From contig NC_092607.1 in NCBI RefSeq assembly GCF_047663525.1, forward strand, positions 5,427,001 to 5,491,000: a stretch of DNA of 64,000 nucleotides, read 5' to 3'. The translations under genes were made by a program, and so were the position numbers. The stretch is from Anas platyrhynchos (lineage: Eukaryota; Chordata; Aves; Anseriformes; Anatidae). Shown here one piece after another: positions 19,636 through 30,540 of the stretch. Within the stretch, counting starts at the first letter, position 1. Every line of letters starts with the position of its first letter. A model generated the notes under the pieces. It made no database searches. It was given only the letters and a program-made list of their open reading frames with translations, and was not told the DNA's origin.

Positions 19636-22600
19636 GGGAAACTGGGGCCCCATGATCCATCCCCGTCAGCAGGGCTTCACCTGTTTGCAGAAAGACTCCT
19701 CGGTCTCTCACCAGGACCAGGAAGGTGGTGGTGGGCATGGTCAGCAGGAAGGGGCAGCCAGCAGCATCTGGCTCCTGCAATGATTCTTCCTGTATGCAAT
19801 CTAGTGGCTTTAAAATACAGAAATACTAACATCAGCTGAGAAGCTCGTACTGCAGCTGCTTGTAGTCCCATCAGAAACCTCTGAGATGGGTGGGATTTTC
19901 ATCCCACCAAGAGTCACTGCTTTACTTATGCATCATCCAACGTTTCAGCAAGCCTGCTAATGAGTGGGAGTTCAGCACTGAACCTTTGCAGGATCTGCGT
20001 AGATGAGAGTTTGCTTTGTTTGCAGGAGAACACGTAAAACATTTGTGTTACAACCTGCATCCAGCACCCCAGCTCCTCAAATACAGCATCTGTCATTGCT
20101 TTCATTTAAAAATAAAATCAAAAGAAGAGAAAAAAAAAAAAAAAGCTGTGAGTAGGTGGCACCAGTGAAACAGCAACATGGATCTGCTCCGTAGTTACCT
20201 GCCAGAGGAACGTGGATCCCAGCAGCAGAGCAGACAGGACTGGCACCCACCCACACAGTGTGAGCTAAATTGCTTTCCTCTCTTCCCAGTATTCATGAGC
20301 TCACTCCCAGCCAGCATCCATCAGGATACCATGGCAGCTACAGAGCCCTTTCCCTGTGCAGGGTGCTGCCTGTCCTCTGCTCCCACAGCAGAGCAAGTGC
20401 CCCAAGGCAGCCTGTGCCCCACACCAACCTTTGCAACCCCTGTTTCCCATGTGCACAAGGGCAGATGATGCACAGAGCCCTGGAAGCCCCTCCAGAGCCT
20501 CAGCCAGGGCTTTAGAGGCTTCAACCGGTGCTTAACATTTGTGGTGTGGTCCCTCCAGGAGCCAGTCCTGGTACCGGGAGCTGAAATTGAGAAATACAGC
20601 AGCCCTGTTTGCCCACTGGGGCAAGTTTCTGCCCACATACACCAAGCTAATGGAAAGGAGACAGAACAGCAAGGGTGGCTGCAAATGATGCTTGTGTTGG
20701 CAGTCAGCAAACACAGATCCTTTTGGCAGGAGCTGAGCAGGACTCCTGCTTGCTGCCGGAGCCAGATAAAGATGGTGGTGGATTGGTACGTGGCAGAACA
20801 GTGCGGAGCAGGAAATGCGAAACCTGGGAGGAAAACAGACTTTAGCCAGTCCTTTATAAACACAAAACAGCCACCCTGGTAAATCCTGATGGCTCAAATA
20901 CAACAGAGATAATAACAAATCCTTCCTAGTGAGACGATTAAAAATAAAACTGAGATTTCTATAACCTCTCTCCTTTGTCTGTGAAGCTTAAGAGGGAACC
21001 CAGGCAGTCCTTAGCCTGTCCTGACCCTACCCACGCCCCAAGTGCATAGCGCGGTGGCAGGGATGTGGTGAGTGTGCAAGGATGAAGGGAGTGTGCCAAC
21101 ATGGTGCAGGATGGCCTAACCACAGGGACACAGGGGCAGCTCTAGGAAGAGCAGGGGTGAGCACACCTTGCGGTGTGCCTGGTGGTGGAAAGTGCCCTGG
21201 GCCTGCAGAAGGAATTGAATACAGATCTACCATAACTGCAGTAACGCGTTTGCACCAGCAGTTATATATCACTACATGTATTTTTGCATTAAGGTAGGGC
21301 TACCAGGTTTTGAGAACATACAGGTGCTGAATATCCACTGGGGGAAAAAAAAAAAAAAAAAGTGACTTGGAAAAAATGTTTGGCTGGATGAGCTCAAACA
21401 GACACTGACTTGGTTGCTTTTGTTTTGGCAGCAGTGGTTATAGGCATGTGTAAAAGCAGAGTTTTGTGTTCCCATATAACATTATTGATGAGCTATAAGA
21501 TCTGAGGTTATTTCAAGGGCTCTTCATTTCTACCTAAGTCTTTCTGATGTGCCACTCTTCAGGTCTGGGTGCATGTGCCCTTGTACCTCTTATCTACAGT
21601 TCTCCTTATGTCTCTGGATGGTGAAGATTATCAGTAATTTAGCCACTGTGATGATGGACCCTAAGCACCGTACATTCTAATTTTTATACTAAATAAAAGG
21701 CATTACCTGTGGTTTCTCGAGTGCATTTAGTGGCAAACTCAGTGTTAGAAAAAGGAAAAGCCACTTCTGAATGGCCCTAGCTGCACAAAGATCACAATGT
21801 CATGCAGTTTTCTGGATGATGAGCTTGGGCAGGGCTGTAAAATAAGCCTGTTGTAACAGCCAGGAAACTGCTGGCAAGTGAGATGCTGGAAGCTAGTCCA
21901 GCAAACCTGGAGGTTCTGACATGCCGTCTTTCCTCAGAGCTCACTATCACCTTAACAGAGAAAATGAGAGCACTCAGAGTCTAAATTCCTGTTCTGCTCC
22001 CTTGTAACTTTTCTGAAAAAGAGGAAAAACTCCTCCGAGTACTCGCTGTCCTCCAGATGAGCCCTGAAGTGGTGGTGAACATCATGTCAGAGGATCCAGC
22101 TTCCCAGAACACCTCGAGGAAGCAGTGTTCGTGCCATTTGCCTTTGAGTTTATTTTTCACTTTCTGCCTTGGGACAAGACTTACATTACAGCATTGCTGA
22201 AGCACATCACTCCCTGCACAGCAGTGGCTGCCAGCACCCACCTCTCACTGCTCCCTGTGTCCCCAGCCTTGAGTGCCCTGCGTGCAGCAGTGGCATTACG
22301 CCAGCCGTAGTGCCCAGGCTGGGTCTTGTGGTGTTGAGGAGTCAGACGAGTGGGTCCTCCACCTGACAGAACAACAGGCAAGGCTTTGGGTGATCAGAGT
22401 GGTAATGAGGTTTGTTCCCTCATATGGGGACAGAAAGACCTTTGGTGTCTTGAGCCGTTCATGCAGCTTCTCTGCCTGAGCTGAGTCTCCCAAGGATGTT
22501 TACAAGAGAAACAGCATTTTGAACTTGTGGAAATGGATGCTACCACTACTTCCAACTTTTTTTTTCCAGGAGATGAGCTCTGTCTGTCACAAGAGCCTTA

Positions 22601-23462
22601 GGAGGGCCCCAGACTCTCTCGGGAGGAAGGCAGCTCCTGCTGTCCCACACCTGTCAGGTGCACTGAGGCACTGAGGATGGATCCCGAAACCCTGCAGGTT
22701 TCCCAGAGAAAGAAGACATTCATGTTTCTGTTCCTGTGCTGAGCTTGAGCTGCTTTACAGAAGAAAGCCAGGCAGCTGGACCTCTCTCTTAGCTCCCTGT
22801 AGCTGCCTTCAGAGGAGAGAAGAACTGAGTACAAAGAGGCAGATGCATCAACCTGACTCAACCCCTGAACTCCTGCAGAAAGCCCTTCAAAACCATCCTG
22901 ACTTCCAAGAACCTGCTGCTGTCCCCTCTCATGCCCTCTCTTTACTACTTAGTTCATTTTGAAAGCAGGATGTTTTGCTAAGCCCTCTTGGCAGAAGAAA
23001 AGCTCCTACAGAGGCAGAAAACAGTGAGCAATTTCATGTTACAGGTCTGCTGGCTTTAGGACCAAAAGGCATGACCTAGTGCTTTGTGTCACGGGGGAGC
23101 AGAGACTTTCTGCTTGGAAATTGCTGCTCAGATCCTTTGTAGTATTGACTGAGCCTTTCTGTCTTGGAAGAGTGTAACGAGTGTGATATCTGTCTGCCTG
23201 CTGCAGCTGGGTTTCAGCAGCTGGGTAGTTACGGTGACAACTGCCCAACATTGCCTTCCTTGGCCAAAGCTGCAGAGCACCTGTGCCTGTAAGGAAGATA
23301 AAGATGAACATTCAACATCAGAAATGGGGGGGACAGAAAAGGGGGACAAGGAAAGGCAGCCAGAATGGGCATTGCCATTACCTTTTTCTCATAGGCAGCA
23401 CAATTCATGCAGAGAAACTCAGAAAGCTGGTGGTGTTGAACTGGAGCATCCTCTGCTGCTTG
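19636..23462. other. Noncoding DNA, no gene seen
   Basis: Poly(A) runs at 20130-20144 and 21346-21361. ORFs up to 180 codons (20863-20321 minus) lie opposite others and show no domain. Confidence 0.45.
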
Positions 23463-23467
23463 GGCAC
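23463..23467 (+). repeat. Target-site duplication GGCAC, left copy
   Basis: GGCAC immediately before the TGTG start of the LTR; the identical GGCAC follows its TACA end at 24203-24207. Confidence 0.85.
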
Positions 23468-24202
23468 TGTGAGATATGTTCATCTGATTCGTGTCAGTAT
23501 GGAACAATGCTAGGGCCGCGTGGTATGATGAATGTGACCTTCTGTTTTACATACCCTTGTATAACCACAAGTCTAAGAAAAACAGAGTGGTTAATGTATA
23601 TAGTTCTTGTATCTTGCAAAGGAATGTTTTAGCAATTCGTGTCAATAGAGAGCTTGAAGGGAAATGCATTTGTAGACTTTTCCTTGGAGTCTCTGATATC
23701 TGGGGGAGGTTCAGAATAACTGCTAGCTATTATGACTATTGCATGGGACACTATGCAAGTCTCTGCTATCCAGCCAGGAGATTAAGGAGACGGGGAGAGC
23801 TGGAAAACAACTAAAAGACACAGCTTGCAGGGGATGTTGCACAAGTCTCTGACATACAGCCAAGTTGGACAAAGGAGAAGGACAAGAGGGAGGAAGACTC
23901 TGAGCCTTCAGCACGAGAGACCCCCAGAGACCCCCAGAGAGACCACCAGAGACTGATACGCATGCTCCAGTAGGAGGGTTTGGATTCCGGAAACTAATTA
24001 TAATAACCCTGTTTTTTTTAGAAGTAGTAATGAATATGTATTGGCCTAGGAGCATAAAAATCAGCTACTTGATGTAATTGGTGTGCATCTTGGTGGAGCA
24101 GAGACTCCCGGTGCACCCAGCGCTGTTTGCTTACCTCTATTCCTTTAATAAATTGTAAACTTTGTTTATAGTCCTATTTTGAAGACTGAGCCATTTATTA
24201 CA
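23468..24202 (+). mobile_element. Solo LTR of an avian endogenous retrovirus (735 bp)
   Basis: Starts TGTGAGATATG and ends TTTATTACA, flanked by a perfect 5-bp duplication GGCAC. Features of a plus-strand LTR: TATA-like CATAAAAA at 24053-24060, a GGTGTGCATCTTGGTGGAGC block with CTCCCGGTGCACCCAGCGCTG, and AATAAA at 24147-24152 about 50 bases before the end. No internal proviral sequence follows, so this is a solo LTR left by recombination. A 5-bp duplication is usual for ERVL-type integrases, so class III is inferred; the subfamily name is not known. A short purine-rich repeat (GAGACCCCCA twice) lies near 23919-23945. Confidence 0.88.
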
Positions 24203-24207
24203 GGCAC
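24203..24207 (+). repeat. Target-site duplication GGCAC, right copy
   Basis: Matches 23463-23467 exactly. Confidence 0.85.
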
Positions 24208-24236
24208 TGATGGTCAGGGTAGAAAAAAATGTTATT

Positions 24237-24272
24237 TCTGTTTTTGTTGTGTGTTTTTTTTTTCTGTTTTTT

Positions 24273-24304
<32 letters not shown>
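24237..24304 (+). repeat. T-rich tract with (GTTTT)n
   Basis: T-runs broken by G and C, then about five GTTTT units at 24278-24304. Confidence 0.85.
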
Positions 24305-25253
24305 CCCTTTACTTGGTGGTACTCATCTGAACTACACTGGATAAGGAAGAAAAATATGTTTGTCTGTAGGCTGGCAGTGAACTCCTCAGCACTGCAGGTG
24401 AGTGCTCAGCTTTTCCCCTCTGCAGCTGAAATCTTCTTGGGGTGTGTGTGCACGTGGCTGGCAGATTGGTCTTTCTTCCTATCACTGCTGAGACCACCTA
24501 TAGCTGGGGAAAGACACTGCCCAGGGTGGGGATGGGGAGGGCACAGGTGCTGCTGTGCTGAGCAGGCAGAAGTCTTGTGCAGAAGTTATGGAGGGCAACT
24601 GGACCCAAAGGTCTGCCCCAGCCCATGATGGAGAAATCAAAGAACCAGATCAGCTAATCTAAGAGGGCTACAGCTAACTGGTTTTTCTGTCTTTGTATCA
24701 CATCTCGAGCATTTGCACTAGATGCAAATGAATGCCTGTTTCTGTGCTCATTATTGCACTGATGTTTGAAGACCACGGAGCTATTGTGGAAAAGAAGGGC
24801 TCCAGCCAAGCCAGAGGAGAGCCTGTGGATGATGTATCCATGGCGACAGCTCCTTCCACTTTCAGAGCTCTGACACCAATTAGAGGCAGTCTTTCCACTG
24901 CTAATGATGGGAATGGGGAGGCCGGAGCACTGGGCTGGACCTGGAGGCTGTGGGACTCCGTCCCCAGTTCTACCAGCTGCCTGCGGGTGGCTTTCTCTGA
25001 GGCGGCTCAGCTCCGTGTCTCTCCTTCCCCATCTTTAGAATGGGGATCATGATACCGGCCTTTTTCTGCAAAATGCTTTGTGATCTGCTGATGAAAAGTG
25101 CCAGGTGAGAGCTACGATAACTGATAATAAACTCCACACTTACCATTAGAAAGGCAGTTCCTGCTCAAGGCAAGGCACAGTCCCCTTAACCAGAGGCACA
25201 GTTTCTCAGTGCAGATCTGGCCAGCTACAGCTGCCAAGCCCATTGCTTTGCTT
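24305..25253. other. Noncoding DNA, no gene seen
   Basis: No domain in any ORF and no repeat recognised. Confidence 0.45.
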
Positions 25254-25728
25254 CACAGAATCATAGAACGGCCTCAAGGATCATCCAGCTCCAACCCCCC
25301 TGCCATAGGCAGGGACACATCAGGTTGCCCAGGGCCTCATCTAACCTGGCCTTGAACACCCCCAAGGATGGGACGTCCATGTCTTCTCTGGGCAGCCTGT
25401 GCCAGGGCCTCACAACCCTCTGAGGGAAGAATTTCCTCCTAACCTCTGACCTAAATCTCCCCTTTTAGTTTAAAACCATTCCCCCTCCTCCTGTCAAAGA
25501 GTTGCTCCCCATCTTTTTAGAAGCCTCCTTCAAGTACTGACAAGCTGCACTGAGGTCCCCCCGGAGCCTTCTCCTCTCCAGGCTGACCACCCCCAGCTCT
25601 CTCAGCCTTCCTGCCCAGGAGAGGTGCTCCAGCCCTCTGGGCATCTTCGTGGCCTCCTCTGGCCCCGCTCCAGCAGCCCCACATCCTCCTGGTGCTGGGG
25701 GCCCAGAGCTGGACGCAGGGCATAGGAG
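25254..25728 (-). mobile_element. CR1 LINE 3' fragment (about 475 bp)
   Basis: The plus strand begins CACAGAATCATAGAACGG, the CR1 3' terminus seen in reverse. It continues with CCAACCCCCCTGCCATAGG, GGTTGCCCAGGGCCTCATC, TTAGTTTAAAACCATTCCCC and CACATCCTCCTGGTGCTGGG, all standard CR1 minus-strand words. It is 5'-truncated at about 25728. Confidence 0.93.
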
Positions 25729-26290
25729 ACCCCAGAAGCCCCTCCAACAGCTGGAAGGCTGATGCTTGGCTAGCTGTGCTTGGTTGCAGTGTGGGAGATA
25801 GATCTGGAGGGTTTGCAAGAGGCATGTGTGCAGAGGGGGTTATTGCCCTTCTGCAATGCAAACCAGGAGGTCTGAGCACACTAAATACACTTGCTTGGAT
25901 TGTACTGGCTTATGTCATCTGTATAACACATGATCAGCAGGTAACTTAGGGCCAGCATTTGAAGAGAACACCCACTGAACTGTCAGAAAAATGCTTCAGA
26001 AATTTCATTTGAAGTCCCTCCCATGTAAAGAAACTGTAACTTGAAATATGTACAGAGCACAAAAGAATAGGCTCTAGCAGCAGATTTAAAAAATCAGTGC
26101 TTTAGGCAATCTCCTTAGCAGCTTGTTAGATGTTTTATAAGTGTCCTTCCCAGCTCCAGAAGAAATAATACTACTAATGATCATGTCAGATGCAAAATAA
26201 TTTCACAGCCTTTTTTTCTCTGTGAGCTTTCCAACTTCAATAAATCAAGTTCCCTTCTATGCAGATGGAGAAATCCAAAACCCATAGTAC
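25729..26290. other. Noncoding DNA, no gene seen
   Basis: Unique sequence between a CR1 end and the pentanucleotide array. Confidence 0.45.
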
Positions 26291-26397
26291 GGAAGGGAAG
26301 GGAAGGGAAGGGAAGGGAAGGGAAGGGAAGGGAAGGGAAGGGAAGGGAAGGGAAGGGAAGGGAAGGGAAGGGAAGGGAAGGGAAGGGAAGGGAAGGG
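26291..26397 (+). repeat. (GGGAA)n microsatellite, about 21 copies
   Basis: Perfect array of the 5-bp unit over 107 bases with no interruption. The G3-N2 spacing fits tandem G-quadruplexes on the plus strand. It also leaves all frames open, which creates artificial ORFs on both strands. Confidence 0.98.
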
Positions 26398-28889
26398 TCA
26401 TCTTTTTCTGCATTAGTTCCAGCCAATACTTTGCATTCGCAAGTCAGGCACTTGCTGAGCTGTGATACCTTCTCATTAGCACAGCTGAGTGCTCTCTGGG
26501 ATCCCATGAGGAGGTGTTAGACTTAAGCATGGAGAAACATAATAAGGGAATCTGCACGTGCCTGCATGTTTCACTGCTCTGCAAAGTGATCTGGTGGCCC
26601 CAGCAGAGGTGGTGAGCATCCAGGTTTCCCCAGGGTTGGGGTGGTGAGATTGTCGTGCTGTGGCGTGATATTCCTGCAGGCTGAGAGGTGATTTACATGC
26701 CTGATGCACCGGGGGAGGGTTTCAGCCAGTGAACTGTGGGAACTATTATTCTCCTTGCAAATAGCCCTGTGCTCAGGATGATTGTCCTTGAGGACATAAC
26801 CACACCTGAACGATTATCTCAATCCACCAGGAGAAGCTTTCCTGCTAGTGACACACTTGGGGATGGCAGAGATGAAGCAGTGCAGAAAGGACACAGGCGC
26901 CTTCCTGTCTCCTGCCCAACAACACACCAGGGGGAGTTTTACTCCTTTGTTTTTAAAGATAGAATGTTGTATAGGGGAGGTGGCAAACATATTTTCAATT
27001 TCTGCCTTGAAATTTTTGGTTTATTTCTAACGAAATCATTGCAACCCAAGCTAAGGTAATTTGAACTACCCAGAAAATGCCTGTTTAGAGTCACTTTCCC
27101 AGATACATCTTGAAACTCTGCTGAATTTTCACAGGGGGTGATGGGGAAAAGGTCCCAGAAATGACTGATAAAAAAAAATGCATTGAAATGAGCAGAGCAG
27201 TATGAATCTTCAGTGCTCAATGTAGTTATAGAGCAAGAATAAATAACTTACACTGCCAGATCAATCTTCCAATGTTGATTGCACTCACCTACTCTCTTTG
27301 TTCTGAATAATAGAAAACATCACTCCAGGCTCCTGCAGAAAGTAGACCAGGGCCAACAGCTCACCAGCATCAAGGCTTGGGCCTGTCTGTAGAGCACTGG
27401 AGTAGGGTGACGGCCTCCTCTTGTGCTCCTCCTGCCCTGCAGGTGCTGCCTCCTGCTCAGTACTGCTTGATGCAGGTGTTTCTTTGGGCTGGGGTAATTA
27501 GAGCTGCTCCATCTGCGTTTGTGGGTGAGAAGGGACTCCCCCAGCGCTGCGTCAGGAGCAAGACGAGCACACCTCTCCCTCGACAGCGCATGATCCCTGA
27601 GCATGGGAGCAGGTTTGTGTCTCATGACGGGTTGCAGATCCTAAATGCAACCAAAAGCTTTGTCTTGAATTTGTATGTCTATAAAGGCATTCGCTCTCAT
27701 CCAGTTCTCTGGTGCTTGCTAGACTTTGAGCTCACACAATGATTTTGCTCTCTGTTGGGATACTTACACTACCTTTTTCTTATTGAGTTGCCTATTTTTT
27801 TTTCACATTTTGCATGAATGTAATTACCTTTGAAACCTCTTCCCTGCTCTGTAAGACCTGATTGAAATTTAGCCAATGGATTCAGAAGCTTGCACAGGAA
27901 CAATCTGAAAACCCAAGGAGATAGTTACACTGCAATGTGAAATAATCCATAATCCATCTGAGATTAATTTATCCATAGCATTTACATTTTTTCCCTATAT
28001 GTCAACTGATGCAACTTGGATAAATTCATTCCAAGCCTGTATGTCCCTTATTTTTCCTTTAAACCACTTGAAGAACCCAGCACCACCCTGTAGCTGCTCC
28101 CCCTCAAGACCTGCCATGGACCCCATGGTGAGCAGAGCAACAGCCTCCACTCACGACCTTTTCAATTTGTCTGCAGAGCTAGAAAATGCAATTAAAATGA
28201 GAAACAAAAGGTCAGAAACCAGAAAACATGTGACTGAATAAATCTAATCTTTTGTGTGCGGATATTTAATCTCTTAATTGTTAAAGCTGTACCTAAATTC
28301 CAAGCATGGCCATAGAGGTAAATGAGAAACACAAATGTAGTGATCTTCTTCAGGTCTTCATCTTCCATGTGAGTTGTTTTCTCTCTCCTGCTTAGTCTAA
28401 GCTTTGGGTCTTGTTTTGCTTATTTCCCTGCCTTCAATTGTGATAAACCTCTATGGGGTCCCTGTTTGTTTCACACATGGCTCAGAGGGTGGCAGGGAGC
28501 AGCCCATCCTTCACATCAATCCATCATAGGCCATGGTGAGCAGGAGCTTTTCTTTCTAAACGAAAAGCCTCCCAGTAACTGCAGGCTGAGATTAATAAAA
28601 ATGACTAGTTGGGGCAATTTGGTGCTATCAGCCATCCCATATATCCCCCTTTTTGGAAAGCCTCTGACCTTTACTGTCTCTCTTCAGATTTTCTTCCTAC
28701 TGTCCCACCGACTGATCCCAAACAGACGTCTTTTTTTTCCACATAGCATATCTTGAGGCTTTCACAAGAGAATGATGATGCAATATCCAGTCCTTGAGGT
28801 CTGGAAACTTCATTTTAGAGGAGAGAATCTGTGTCATACTTCTTGGCAGGGAGACTGCAGGGCAGGTGTTATAAACCATAGATGGTTTC
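26398..28889. other. Noncoding DNA, no gene seen
   Basis: No repeat above background. AT-rich parts near 27780-27990. Confidence 0.45.
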
Positions 28890-29160
28890 CGAATGGAGAT
28901 TGTCCACAGTCAGTTATAGCACCCAAACGCAAACGCTGAGGCTTTAGACTATCACAGCTTATTTGCAAAGCATTGCCACCATTTAAGTTGAGTTGGTAGA
29001 TTAATTTCACTGTGTTTCAATTTGCAGTTTAATGACGTCAAGGTTAGAGTGGATTACAGCCATCTCATTTGGCCTCCAGCTTTAACTGCGGCACAGGGTG
29101 TTATTCACTGAATTTCACAAACATTTTAGGCGTATCGCCGGTATGCAAATGGCAGTCTAT
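28890..29160. promoter_or_regulatory. Candidate conserved noncoding element with CRE and octamer
   Basis: AT-rich, non-repetitive block with stops in all frames. It holds a perfect CRE palindrome TGACGTCA (29033-29040), an octamer ATGCAAAT (29143-29150) and several TAAT/ATTA cores. The enhancer role is inference; conservation was not tested. Confidence 0.3.
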
Positions 29161-30032
29161 GGACTGTCCCAGTTATTCTGCATTTGAATTTCAGAACTAG
29201 GGGCCCATGGGGCAAATAGTTTTTGCAAATAAACATCCAGCCTTACGTGGCTACATGAGGCCTGGCAATCAGGGCCGTTCATAAAGGCACATGTATTATG
29301 GCATGATCCCGATGCAATCAAAGGTAACTGGACTGTAACATCCACATATTGTTTTCCTCATCTGCCATCAGCTTTTTTATTTTTAATTCTGATTGGGAAA
29401 GTTAACTGTAAAGATGTTATGGGAGAAATGTGTTTGTCTACACCATAAGGCCTTTAAAGTGCTGCCCCAGCTATTAAGAGCATTGCATTTTCCAGGAGCC
29501 AACGTCTCACGGTCGAGGCTTGGTGGCCATACCTACACCACGGACATTGGGGACATCTGGCTCAGCTCTGCCCCTGGGAGGAGAAGGTGCCTTTCTTTCT
29601 CCTGCTGTAAATCTCCCTTCTGAGCTCTCTGTGTGGTCAAAAGCCCAGTCCTGTGCAGTCCTGGAGGCTCACAGCTCCGGGGATGGTGACGGTGGGCCAT
29701 GGCCAGGAGCATCTCTCCTTGCTTCCACAGGATTGCTGTTTCTTGGGGCAGACTTTTCCAGAAATCCCCACAAATCAGGGAGACATGCTGTGGCTTGGTT
29801 CCTAGCTCATGGTTTGCTGGTGTTGTATTCGACCATGTGCTCTCAAGTAGCCTTTGTTTGCAATATTATCTGGAGCAGCACGATACGGCTGTCCTACTTT
29901 GCCTCCTGTAAAAATAGCACAGAAATAAGGTTTGATCTTCTTCCAACCACAGAGATAATTGTGAGCTGTTTGTATCCAGGATCTTCCTAGTCTGTTGTTA
30001 TAGCTATTTTAAAATGATTCTTTACAGCTTTC
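29161..30032. other. Noncoding DNA, no gene seen
   Basis: The 156-codon ORF 29520-29990 has no domain. Confidence 0.45.

Positions 30033-30540
<508 letters not shown>

Noticed and set aside
23491-23814. 107-codon ORF in the solo LTR
   Set aside because: Lies within the LTR; no retroviral protein similarity.
26181-26507. ORFs across the pentanucleotide array
   Set aside because: Open only because the (GGGAA)n unit contains no stop in any frame.
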